The notes beneath the pieces were generated by a model, which saw only the letters and a list, made by a program, of their open reading frames with translations, ran no database searches and was not told the DNA's origin. A stretch of 64,000 nucleotides of DNA from an uncultured Eggerthella sp. (lineage in GTDB: Bacteria; Actinomycetota; Coriobacteriia; Coriobacteriales; Eggerthellaceae), in NCBI GenBank assembly GCA_958431815.1, contig CAUASB010000001.1, forward strand, positions 340,187 through 404,186, written 5' to 3'. Positions 27,204 to 35,362 of the stretch are shown piece by piece (within the stretch, counting starts at the first letter, position 1; each line of letters starts with the position of its first letter). Both the position numbers and the translations under genes were made by a program.

Positions 27204-27234
27204 AAAAGCCCCAGCACCCGCTGGGGCTTTTCTT
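27204..27234 (+). terminator. Terminator of Hsp20 gene
   Basis: AAAAGCCCCAGC, short loop, GCTGGGGCTTTTCTT. Strong GC stem with T-tract. Confidence 0.88.
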
Positions 27235-27235
27235 A

Positions 27236-27260
27236 TATAGGCAGGTATTTCCTGTATACT
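27236..27260 (+). promoter_or_regulatory. Promoter/operator of the ABC exporter
   Basis: Extended -10 TGTATACT (27253-27260) sits in an inverted repeat, TATAGGCAGG, 5 nt, CCTGTATA. That suggests a repressor site on top of the promoter. No clear -35. Confidence 0.4.
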
Positions 27261-27353
27261 AGGTTAAAGGCGAAGGTCAGGCGCATGGCTTTTGCAACCC
27301 TGTTTGCGAAAAGCACCGCATACCCTTCGCGGCCTGCGAGGCAAGGGGCTGCC

Positions 27354-28055
27354 ATGTCGTACATCGAATTCAACAACGTTGTTAAGCAGTACGGGTCGGG
27401 TGCGGCCGAAATCAGAGCGCTTGATGGAGCTTCGTTTTCCGTCGAAAAGGGCGAACTGGCCGTTATCCTGGGCGCATCGGGCGCCGGCAAAACCACAGCC
27501 CTGAACATTTTGGGCGGCATGGATTCAGCCACCAGCGGAAACGTTTTCATCGACGGGCAAGACATCGCCTGCAGCACCGAAGCGCAGTTGGTTGAGTACC
27601 GCCGCGCCGCCGTTGGCTTCGTGTTCCAGTTCTACAACCTGGTGCCCAACCTTACCGCCTTGGAAAACGTGGAACTGGCTTCGCAGATTTGCCCCGATTC
27701 GCTTGATGCCGCCGAAACGCTGCGCAACGTTGGCCTGGGAAAACGCCTTGACAACTTCCCTGCCCAACTTTCTGGCGGCGAGCAGCAGCGTGTGGCCATT
27801 GCCCGCGCGCTGGCGAAAAACCCCAAGCTTCTTTTATGCGACGAACCCACCGGCGCACTTGACTACCGTACCGGCAAGCAGATTCTGCAGCTGCTGCAAG
27901 ACACCTGCCGCACGTCGCACATCACCGCGCTGATTATCACGCACAATGCCGCGCTGGCACCCATGGCCGACCGCGTTATCCGCATGAACAGCGGCCGCGT
28001 AACCAGCATCGAAATAAACGACCATCCCGTGCCCATCGCGGAAATCGAATGGTAG
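27354..28055 (+). CDS. ABC transporter ATP-binding protein (MacB/LolD-type)
   Basis: ATPase subunit, 233 residues, partner of the FtsX-type permease 6 nt downstream. Motifs: Walker A GASGAGKTT, Q-loop VFQFYNLVPNL (typical of the MacB/LolD/FtsE group), signature LSGGEQQRVAIARAL, Walker B LLLCDEPTGALD, H-loop THN. I chose ATG 27354 with AAGGGG upstream, where the family usually begins; an ATG at 27285 with GAAGG adds 23 residues. The pair drives mechanotransmission-type export or extraction, not bulk import. Confidence 0.93.
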   Translation: MSYIEFNNVVKQYGSGAAEIRALDGASFSVEKGELAVILGASGAGKTTALNILGGMDSATSGNVFIDGQDIACSTEAQLVEYRRAAVGFVFQFYNLVPNLTALENVELASQICPDSLDAAETLRNVGLGKRLDNFPAQLSGGEQQRVAIARALAKNPKLLLCDEPTGALDYRTGKQILQLLQDTCRTSHITALIITHNAALAPMADRVIRMNSGRVTSIEINDHPVPIAEIEW

Positions 28056-28061
28056 GCACTC

Positions 28062-31000
28062 ATGGCCAGGGCATTTCGGAAAGACACACTACGCACCATC
28101 GCCAACAGCAAGAAGCGCTTCATTTCCATCCTGGTTATCTGCGCGCTGGGAGTAACCATGGTGTGCGGACTGCGCGCTTCCTGCGTTGACCTGCGCAATT
28201 CCGCCGATGCCTTCTTCACCGAACAAGGGCTCTACGACGCCTGCGTGCAATCGACGCTGGGACTTACCGAAGAAGACGTTTCGACCATCTGCGCTCTTGA
28301 CGATGTTGCAGGCGCTGAAGGCACGTGGGAGGAAACCACCTACACGCCGCTGGGGCAAAAGCGGGCAAGCGTGGGCGTGAAAGCGCTTTCCCAACATGGG
28401 CTCAACATGCCGAAGGTGGTGCAGGGCACGCTTCCCACCAGCGAAAATGAAGTTGCGGTAACGGAAAACTACCTTACTGATTCGGGGCTTTCCCTAGGCG
28501 ACACCGTAATCCTTGAACCTGCCAACACCGAAGTGTTCAAACGCGCGGAATACACCATCACCGCCAGCGTCATAGACCCAACTGAGCTCACCAACCCCAA
28601 CGGGTCCATCGCCGTACGCGCCAGCGCTTCGCCCGATTACTCGTTCTTCGTAACACCCGATGCTGTTTGCGCCGAGGCGTTCACCGCAGTATACGTACGC
28701 GCCAACAGCACAGCGAAAAGCTTCACCCCCGACTATGCCGCGGCGCTCGACAACCTTACCGAGGAGCTAGAGGGCATAAAGGAACAGCGCGAGGAAGCCC
28801 GCACCCAAAGCATCCGCCAGGAAGCGCTTGACCAGATTGCGGAAGCAGAGCGCGATACGAACTCCCAGTTAGCCGATGCCCAGCAGAAGATTGACGATGC
28901 ACAGAGCGCGCTCGACAGCGGCAAAGCGGAGCTTTCCGCCAACAAGAAGAAACTCACTACAAGCGAAAGCACGCTGAGCCAGTCGGAGCAGCAACTTCGC
29001 CAGCAGGAGCAGCAGCTTGAAAGCGCACAGGCCCAGATCGACGAGGGCTACCACAACATCACCGCCGCTCAGAAGCAGCTTGACCAAGGCCGCACCCAGG
29101 CAAATGCCAGCTGCGACGATGCCGCCGCGCAGGTGAAGGCGGCCCTTGCGGCGGGCGCGCTTTCCGAAGAAGAGGCAACAGCGCAGCTTGCCGCCATCGA
29201 AGCGCAGCGCACGCAAACCTTGAGCGAGCTGGACGCGCAGGCAAAGCAGCTTGCCGCCGCGAAGCAAGAGCTAGATGCCCAAGCAAGCCAAGTAAGCGCA
29301 GGCAAGAGGGCCATTGCCCAAGGCTGGTCGCAGCTTTCCAACGGCAAACAACAGCTGCAACAAGGCAAACGCCAGCTTTCCGCAGCGCAGGAGCAGCTTG
29401 CACAAGGGCAATCTGAGCTGAACGAGCAGCGCTCGCAGTTCGAAAGCAGCAAGGCCGAAGCCCAAGTGAAGTTCGAAAACGCCCGCAACGAGGCAAACTC
29501 CCTTGAAAGCGCCCGCTGGTACGTGCAAACGCGCGAATCGAACGCAGGCTACGCCAGCGTGGAATCGGATGCTTCTTCCATCGAGGCAATTGGCCTGGTG
29601 TTCCCCGCGGTGTTCATCGTGGTGGCGGTGCTGATTGCGCTTACCACCATCACCCGCCTGGTTGAAGAGGAACGCGGGCTTATCGGCACCTACAAATCGC
29701 TGGGATACTCGAATGGCGCCATTCTGAGCAAGTACCTGTTCTACGCGCTTTCCGCCTGCCTTTTGGGCGGCATCGTGGGCGAGTTCTGCGGGTTCGTGCT
29801 GTTCCCCGCGTTTTTGTTCACGGTATTCCAGATGATGTACTTGCTGCCCACCTACTTGCTTTCGTTCGATATCCCCTACGGCATCGGCAGCTTGCTGTTC
29901 TTCTTCGCCGGCATCGTGGGTGCAGCCGTGTTCGCCTGCCGCGCCGAGCTAAGGCAAACGCCCGCCACACTCATGCGCCCAAAGGCGCCCCGCCAAGGTT
30001 CGCGTATCCTGCTGGAGCGCATCCCCTTCATCTGGAAACGCCTGGCATTTTTGGACAAGGTTACGGCACGCAACCTGCTGCGCTACAAGAAACGCTTCTT
30101 CATGACGGTGTTCGGCATTATGGGCTGCATGGCCCTGCTTATCTGCGGTTTCGCCATCAAAGATTCGGTCCATGCGCTTTCACCGATGCAGTACGGCACC
30201 ATCTATCGCTACGATGCGCTGGCAATCACCACCACCGACAACTTCAGCACGTGCGAAGCCCTGCTTGAAGAAAGCAACGAGGTTTCCCAACTTCAGGAAG
30301 TCGCCGTCGATTCGGTGACGCTTTCCGCCAACGATGACGATGAGTCGCTTCAGCTGTTCGTACTGCCCGACGATGCCGATTTGAGCTCGTACGTTTCGCT
30401 TGAAAACGGCGACGAAGCGCTTTCCCTTCCGAACGACGGCATGGTACTTACCCGCAACGCCGCCGAGCTTTTAGGCGTTGGCGCGGGCGATACGGTGCAC
30501 CTGAAAACCAGCAGCCTGGATGAGGCATCGGTGTCGCTTGCCGGCGTGGCAGACAACTACCTGGGCAACGCCGCGTATCTGACGCAAAGCGCCTACCAAC
30601 AGCTTTTCGGGAATAGCGTGCAGCCGAACGGCTTCTACCTTTTGCTTTCCGGCGCCGACGATGAAAAGGAAGCGTTCGCCGATACGTTGGCAGAAAACAG
30701 CGACTTCCTTTCCGTTTCCAGTACACAGCAGATGAACGATGAATTTGCGCAGTCATTCGACCTGATCAACGCCATCGTATACGTCATCGTCCTGTTGGCG
30801 GCGGCGCTGGCATTCGTGGTGTTGTTCACACTTTCCACCACGAATATATCCGAACGCACGCGCGAACTGGCCACCATCAAGGTGCTGGGATTCCGCAAAC
30901 GCGAAGTGAATCACTACGTGAACAAGGAAACGGTGCTGCTTACCGCCATCGGCATGGTGCTGGGCATCCCCGCAGGCTACGCCTTCAGCCACATGCTCAC

Positions 31001-31166
31001 CTATGTGCTGAAAATGCCCTCTATCTACTTCGCCGTCACCATCGAACCAATAAGCTATGTATACGCCTGCGCGCTGACGCTGCTGTTCGCCTTCATCGTG
31101 GCGCTGCTTTCCAACCGCTCGTTGGCAAAGATCAACATGATCGAAGCGCTGAAGAGCATCGAGTAG
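28062..31166 (+). CDS. FtsX-family ABC permease with long coiled-coil extracellular stalk
   Basis: Permease of 1,034 residues. TM1 near 18-38 (RFISILVICALGVTMVCGL), extracellular MacB-like core, then an extended Gln/Ala-rich coiled coil (about 225-490). Next comes the first FtsX domain with several TMs (about 510-640; EEERGLIGTYKSLGYSN is the FtsX signature loop), a second extracellular core (about 690-890) and a second FtsX domain (about 895-1030; TRELATIKVLGFRKREV). The double-FtsX layout with a coiled coil is common in Gram-positive bacteria for peptide or lipoprotein handling or antimicrobial-peptide resistance. The substrate is unknown. It forms an operon with the ATPase. Confidence 0.92.
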   Translation: MARAFRKDTLRTIANSKKRFISILVICALGVTMVCGLRASCVDLRNSADAFFTEQGLYDACVQSTLGLTEEDVSTICALDDVAGAEGTWEETTYTPLGQKRASVGVKALSQHGLNMPKVVQGTLPTSENEVAVTENYLTDSGLSLGDTVILEPANTEVFKRAEYTITASVIDPTELTNPNGSIAVRASASPDYSFFVTPDAVCAEAFTAVYVRANSTAKSFTPDYAAALDNLTEELEGIKEQREEARTQSIRQEALDQIAEAERDTNSQLADAQQKIDDAQSALDSGKAELSANKKKLTTSESTLSQSEQQLRQQEQQLESAQAQIDEGYHNITAAQKQLDQGRTQANASCDDAAAQVKAALAAGALSEEEATAQLAAIEAQRTQTLSELDAQAKQLAAAKQELDAQASQVSAGKRAIAQGWSQLSNGKQQLQQGKRQLSAAQEQLAQGQSELNEQRSQFESSKAEAQVKFENARNEANSLESARWYVQTRESNAGYASVESDASSIEAIGLVFPAVFIVVAVLIALTTITRLVEEERGLIGTYKSLGYSNGAILSKYLFYALSACLLGGIVGEFCGFVLFPAFLFTVFQMMYLLPTYLLSFDIPYGIGSLLFFFAGIVGAAVFACRAELRQTPATLMRPKAPRQGSRILLERIPFIWKRLAFLDKVTARNLLRYKKRFFMTVFGIMGCMALLICGFAIKDSVHALSPMQYGTIYRYDALAITTTDNFSTCEALLEESNEVSQLQEVAVDSVTLSANDDDESLQLFVLPDDADLSSYVSLENGDEALSLPNDGMVLTRNAAELLGVGAGDTVHLKTSSLDEASVSLAGVADNYLGNAAYLTQSAYQQLFGNSVQPNGFYLLLSGADDEKEAFADTLAENSDFLSVSSTQQMNDEFAQSFDLINAIVYVIVLLAAALAFVVLFTLSTTNISERTRELATIKVLGFRKREVNHYVNKETVLLTAIGMVLGIPAGYAFSHMLTYVLKMPSIYFAVTIEPISYVYACALTLLFAFIVALLSNRSLAKINMIEALKSIE

Positions 31167-31174
31167 AGGCTGGC

Positions 31175-31385
31175 CCCGGGTGGTTGTCGATTGGGCGCCA
31201 ACCAGCGACTGGCTGACGACCGATTGGGCAGCAGCCAAGTCTCAGCCAGCCCACAAACGGCTGATAAGCCAGCGAGCCGCCAACCGACCCGCGACCGATA
31301 GGGCAACAAGCCACCAGCCAGCCCCGACCAATGGGCCAGCGAGCTGTCAGCCAGCCTGCGACTGATGGCCGGCAGACCTATTCCG
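31175..31385. repeat. Degenerate GC-rich intergenic repeats
   Basis: After the permease stop the sequence repeats variants of GACCGATTGGGCAGCAGCCA with CAGCCAGCC linkers about four times over 200 bp. No ORF with SD. The repeats are too diverged for a fixed period. Similar GC-rich stretches lie at 43750-43930 and 46860-47090. Confidence 0.5.
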
Positions 31386-31424
31386 GCCCCGGCTTCCCCT
31401 TTTCTGTCATTCAGAGCGGTTCGG

Positions 31425-31602
31425 GGCAAGTTTGCCGCCAAACGTATGCTAAATCAGCGAATTTCCGTTCATTTTCATACGTTTCGCGCGATTCTTGCCA
31501 AAATCGCGCGAAATAGAATACGTGTCGAGCAAAACTTGCCACGAAAGGCCCCTTTTCTTCGAAAAACGCTCCGACAGCATACGTTTGGGCAAAATCTTGC
31601 CA
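31425..31602. repeat. Cluster 1 of a 25-bp dispersed repeat (4 copies)
   Basis: Copies at 31425-31448 (inverted), 31476-31500, 31517-31541 and 31578-31602. Consensus begins CATACGTTTCG and ends CTTGCCA. Start-to-start distances of the direct copies are 41 and 61 bp. No gene spans them. The same family recurs at 53296-53536. Confidence 0.78.
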
Positions 31603-31731
31603 GCACTAAGGGAAGGCCAACGCCAAGGTCCAAGGGAAGAGCAGGGGAAAGAAAGAGTAGCACCGTTACGTGCTCAATTTGCCGCCCCTGCGGAAGAGCT
31701 TCCTGCGGAACCGCTCGCATTGATCGCGGAG

Positions 31732-32859
31732 TTACTTGTTCTGGTCGTTGTTGGGGCGCTCGGGTTTGCGACGTGGGTTGAAGTGGTGGCTCAGGGCATC
31801 GCCCAACAGGCGCAGCTTCACGATGGCATACGCCGTAACCGCGCAGGCGAAAATGAAGATAGGAATACGAACCAAGTTGTCAGCCCAGGTGATGATAACG
31901 CCGCACGCAGCCAAAAGCGCCGTCCACGCCCACATGATAAGCACCGTGGCGCGCTGACTGAAGCCCGCACGCATCAGGCGATGGTGGATGTGCCCCTTGT
32001 CGGCTTCGTCGATAGGACGATGCTCGCGCTTGCGGCGCACAATGGCAAAGAACGTATCAAGAATAGGCACGCCCGCCGCCAAGATGGGAACCAGCAACGA
32101 AACGAACAAGGCGGAACGCGCTACCGCAAACAGCGAGATAATGCCCAGCGAAAAGCCTAGCAACAAAGCGCCGGAATCGCCCATGAAGATGGAAGCTGGG
32201 AAGAAGTTCGACTTCAAGAAGCCGATGCAAGCACCCACCAAAATAACGGCGAACAGAGCCGCATCAAGGCGGCCGGTATGGATGGCGAACATCAAAATGG
32301 TTATGGCGGAAATACCCGTAATACCCGATGCCAGGCCATCCAAACCGTCGATCAGGTTGATAACGTTGGCGAAAGCAACCAGATAGAACACAGTAAGCGG
32401 GTAAGCCACCCAACCAAATTCAATGAAGCCTTCGCCCACCGGGTTATGAATGCTGGAAAACAACAGGCCCGAACCAGCGACAATGCAGGCGGCAACAATC
32501 TGGCCGGCCATTTTGGTTTTAGGGCTCAGATCAACCACGTCGTCTACCGCGCCAACCAGGAACATCAGAACCACGCCAGCAAGCACGCCCCAGTAATTCA
32601 CATCGATGCCGCCGTAATCGATGAAGGGGTTTTTCCACCCGAAAGCGCCAACGCCAATAGCAGCAACGGCCAAAGCCGCCAGGATGCCACCGAAAATGGC
32701 AACACCTCCCATACGGGGAATGGGCAGCATGTTCACGCGTCGCGCGCTGGGATAGTCGATAGCATCAAGCTTGATGGCAAGCTTGCGGGCAAGAGGAGTG
32801 AGGGCGATGGTTACCACTGCGGCAACAACGAAGAGAACGCCGTATTCGAACCAGTCCAT
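31732..32859 (-). CDS. Undecaprenyl-phosphate sugar-1-phosphate transferase (WecA/TagO/MraY family)
   Basis: Polytopic membrane enzyme of 375 residues that transfers a sugar-1-phosphate (usually GlcNAc-1-P) from UDP-sugar to undecaprenyl phosphate, the first step for wall teichoic acid or other envelope glycans. Motifs: IPRMGGVAIF near residue 50, GAVDDVVDLSPKTKM, NVINLIDGLDGLASG, MGDSGALLLGF and the His motif KGHIHHRL typical of the WecA/TagO branch and not of MraY. The ATG at 32859 has AGAGGGGAG upstream; longer in-frame starts lack membrane character. It is divergent from the GT2 glycosyltransferase. Confidence 0.9.
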   Translation of the reverse strand: MDWFEYGVLFVVAAVVTIALTPLARKLAIKLDAIDYPSARRVNMLPIPRMGGVAIFGGILAALAVAAIGVGAFGWKNPFIDYGGIDVNYWGVLAGVVLMFLVGAVDDVVDLSPKTKMAGQIVAACIVAGSGLLFSSIHNPVGEGFIEFGWVAYPLTVFYLVAFANVINLIDGLDGLASGITGISAITILMFAIHTGRLDAALFAVILVGACIGFLKSNFFPASIFMGDSGALLLGFSLGIISLFAVARSALFVSLLVPILAAGVPILDTFFAIVRRKREHRPIDEADKGHIHHRLMRAGFSQRATVLIMWAWTALLAACGVIITWADNLVRIPIFIFACAVTAYAIVKLRLLGDALSHHFNPRRKPERPNNDQNK

Positions 32860-33141
32860 GCGCTCCCCTCTTTCCTCGAAATTGTTGAATAACGCGGCCG
32901 AGCCAGCACACGCCAAAAGCCAATTATATACCGAAGGGGTACCACTCCCGTACCACACCTGCGCCATCACCACTGCAGCACCATTACCCCACCGCCGCCG
33001 TATCGTAGGATAAGGCTGCTCTTCAGCTGCACAACGCACTCCACTTCGACACAGTTTTGCAGCCTTTGTGGAGAGCGGGGGCCAAAACGTGTAAGTACCT
33101 TGTACGTCCCGAGCACCAGCATATTCGGCGCAACGGCATTG

Positions 33142-33149
33142 TGTAGAAT
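33142..33149 (+). promoter_or_regulatory. Extended -10 promoter of GT2 gene
   Basis: TGTAGAAT, an extended -10, would start transcription about 32 nt before GTG 33187. This rules out the in-frame ATG at 33148, which lies inside the -10. Confidence 0.5.
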
Positions 33150-33186
33150 GAGCGGGTTGAAATCCGTAGATCAAAAGAAGGTGCTC

Positions 33187-34251
33187 GTGTCACACAGCCC
33201 CGCGATAAGCGTCATCATTCCCGTTTACAACGTAGAGTCCTGGCTGCGCCGCGCCGTTGGTTCGCTGCAGAACCAAACGTGCACCAGCTACGAGATTCTT
33301 TTGGTAGACGACGGAAGCACCGATGGCAGCGGTGATTTGTGCGACAAGCTTGCCGACGACGATGTACGCATCCGCGTAATCCACCAGGAAAACCAGGGCG
33401 CTGCCGCTGCCCGCAATGCCGCCATGGAAATTGCCCGCGGCGATTACCTGTACTTCATGGACGGCGACGACTGGTGCGACCGCACCATGTTGAAAGACAT
33501 GTACCGCGTGGCATCGGAAAACGACCTGGACCTGCTTATCACCGGCTTCACCATCGATACCTACTACGACGACGAGGGCAAGTACTACCGCGAACTGCGC
33601 AACGCACCCAACCGCATCTTCGAATCGCAGGACGAGTTCCGCAAAAACGCCTGCCAGCTGTTCGATGCCCAGCTTCTGTACGCGCCTTGGAACAAGCTGT
33701 ACCGCCGTTCGTACCTGAACGAAAATAACATCCGCTTCCCCGGCACATTTTGGGACGATTTGCCCTTCAACCTCGATGTCATGCGCGATGTGGAACGCGT
33801 AGGCTGCCTAGATGGCCACTACTACCACTTCCTGCGTGCCCGCGCCGAAAGCGAGAACACCAAGTACCGCCCCGACATGTACGACAAGCGCGAAGAAGAG
33901 CATCGTTGGATGAACGAGCTGTACGCATACTGGAACCTGAACTCCCCCGAAATCGAAGAGTTCCTGGCACGCCGTTACGCCGAACGCCTGGTTGGCTGCA
34001 TCGAAAACGTGACCAACTGCAACTGCACGCTTTCAAAAGAAGAAAAGCGCGCCGCTATCAAGCAGATGATTTCCACCCCGCACGCCCGCGAAGCGCTGAA
34101 GAAAGCGCACCCCCGCACCAAGATGATGAGCGTGGTACTGGCGCCCCTGCGCCTGGGCAGCGTAACGCTGACCATGACCGAAAGCGAATTCATAAGCTGG
34201 GTACGCCAAAACAGCACCAACCTCTTCGCCCGCCTCAAAGCAAACCGCTAA
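33187..34251 (+). CDS. Family 2 glycosyltransferase
   Basis: GT-A fold glycosyltransferase, 354 residues. N-terminal AISVIIPVYNVESWLRRAVGSL, nucleotide-binding LLVDDGSTDGSGDLCD, QGAAAARNAAMEIARGDYLYFMDGDDW (DxD-type metal site) and the acceptor-side WDDLPFNLDV. It resembles enzymes that add sugars to cell-wall or capsular polymers. The C-terminal 100 residues are helical without a clear membrane span. GTG 33187 is chosen because AGAAGG sits 5 nt upstream and the -10 lies just before it. Divergent from the TagO-like gene, so both probably serve envelope glycan synthesis. Donor and acceptor unknown. Confidence 0.88.
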   Translation: MSHSPAISVIIPVYNVESWLRRAVGSLQNQTCTSYEILLVDDGSTDGSGDLCDKLADDDVRIRVIHQENQGAAAARNAAMEIARGDYLYFMDGDDWCDRTMLKDMYRVASENDLDLLITGFTIDTYYDDEGKYYRELRNAPNRIFESQDEFRKNACQLFDAQLLYAPWNKLYRRSYLNENNIRFPGTFWDDLPFNLDVMRDVERVGCLDGHYYHFLRARAESENTKYRPDMYDKREEEHRWMNELYAYWNLNSPEIEEFLARRYAERLVGCIENVTNCNCTLSKEEKRAAIKQMISTPHAREALKKAHPRTKMMSVVLAPLRLGSVTLTMTESEFISWVRQNSTNLFARLKANR

Positions 34252-34282
34252 AGAAAGCCCGCCCATGCGGGCTTTCTTCTTC
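34252..34282 (+). terminator. Terminator of GT2 gene
   Basis: AAAGCCCGC, CCAT loop, GCGGGCTTT then CTTCTT, right after the stop codon. Confidence 0.85.
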
Positions 34283-34304
34283 TCAGCACAAGGAATTACG
34301 ACAT

Positions 34305-34415
34305 AAGCGCATCAGCCAAGAGCAGTTCGCGAAGCAACCCGGATGCTCACCGTGATCGGCTGCGCGCGTTTTACGGTTCCGCTGCGTGCCCGCGCAAGGG
34401 GCCGGGACCCGAGGC
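34305..34415 (+). pseudogene. Inverted partial copy of the TSUP gene 3' end
   Basis: This stretch reads, with substitutions and small gaps, like the minus-strand 3' end of the TSUP gene and its downstream flank (34546-34672). Shared runs include AAGCGCATCAGCCAAGAGCA, CACCGTGATCGGCTGC and CCGCTGCGTGCCCGCGCAAG. The encoded fragment KRISQEQF matches the TSUP tail. It is a decayed non-functional duplicate in opposite orientation. Confidence 0.85.
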
Positions 34416-34496
34416 TGCGAATGCCACTCTGAACGCTATTCCTGAAAGATGTTCGAAGAACATCTCCAATTAATGTATGAAGCAATGTAGCGCATG

Positions 34497-34523
34497 AAAA
34501 AGGAGACCCGAAGGTCTCCTTTG
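34497..34523 (-). terminator. Terminator of TSUP gene
   Basis: Minus strand AAAGGAGACC, TTCG loop, GGTCTCCTTTTTC. It lies between the two inverted copies. Confidence 0.82.
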
Positions 34524-34589
34524 AACAGCGGAATGGATGGCCTGAGCCGTCTCGGGCCCGGCCCCTTGCGCGGGCACGCAGCGGAACAC

Positions 34590-35303
34590 CTACTTAAACA
34601 AAAGCACGCAGCCGATCACGGTGAGCAGAACGTAGGTGAACTTCACGAACTGCTCTTGGCTGATGCGCTTTTGGATAAGGCCGCCCAACCAGGTCGCCAA
34701 AATCAGCAGCGGGATGCACACCGCAAGCGTAAGCAGCCCGTCACCCCCAAGGCTGCCGCCCTGAATGCCGTAAAACGCATACGCCCCGTTCAGGAACACC
34801 CAGGTCATAGTAGTGGTTGCGCGGAACGCTTCCTTGTCCTTGATCTTCTGCAGCGCATAGATTGCCAAAAACGAGCCGCCGGAAACGAACATGCCCTGGA
34901 TAAGACCCGCAATGGCAAGGATGACGTAGAGCAGCCAATCAGGCAGAAGCTTGTCTTCCTTGCTGAAAAACAAACCGCGGATGGCAATAACCAGCACCGC
35001 AACGCCGTACACCTTGGAAAGAATGCTCAGCGGTGCGATGGTGTTCACCCACGCACCAATGGCCATGAAGATTGCCATGATCAGGCACATCTTCGCCCAT
35101 TCCTTCCACACCACATGCTTGATACCCGTAAAGGCGATAAGCACGCTGGCAATGAAGCCAGTGCAGTTCAGCACCACAATGGATTCCTGGTGGCCGATGG
35201 TTGCCATACCCACCGGCATGGCAAAGATGTTACCGGCAAACCCCGTGATGCCGTTTATCAGATAGGCGAAGAAAAACGTGCCCCAAAACAGGTACTTCTC
35301 CAT
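34590..35303 (-). CDS. TSUP (TauE/SafE) family membrane permease
   Basis: Polytopic membrane protein, 237 residues with about 8 spans, of the TSUP family (export or uptake of sulfite, sulfoacetate and related small anions). The family repeat motif occurs in each half: NGITGFAGNIFAMPVG (about 17-32) and QGMFVSGGSFLAIYAL (about 140-155). AAAGGGGACG precedes ATG 35303. A single-gene unit; the substrate cannot be told. Its 3' end and flank exist as a decayed inverted copy downstream. Confidence 0.88.
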   Translation of the reverse strand: MEKYLFWGTFFFAYLINGITGFAGNIFAMPVGMATIGHQESIVVLNCTGFIASVLIAFTGIKHVVWKEWAKMCLIMAIFMAIGAWVNTIAPLSILSKVYGVAVLVIAIRGLFFSKEDKLLPDWLLYVILAIAGLIQGMFVSGGSFLAIYALQKIKDKEAFRATTTMTWVFLNGAYAFYGIQGGSLGGDGLLTLAVCIPLLILATWLGGLIQKRISQEQFVKFTYVLLTVIGCVLLFK

Positions 35304-35362
35304 GTGCGTCCCCTTTATCCCCTGCGCACCCCTTACGCGCAGTTGTGAATACGAGGGTCACT

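Noticed and set aside
31425..31602. CRISPR-like array
   Set aside because: Copies are 25 bp but diverged, change orientation and have unequal intervals of 16, 36 bp and so on; no cas genes in the window.
33148..33186. ATG 33148 as start of the GT2 gene
   Set aside because: It overlaps a good extended -10 (TGTAGAAT) and has no SD, while GTG 33187 has AGAAGG at the right distance.
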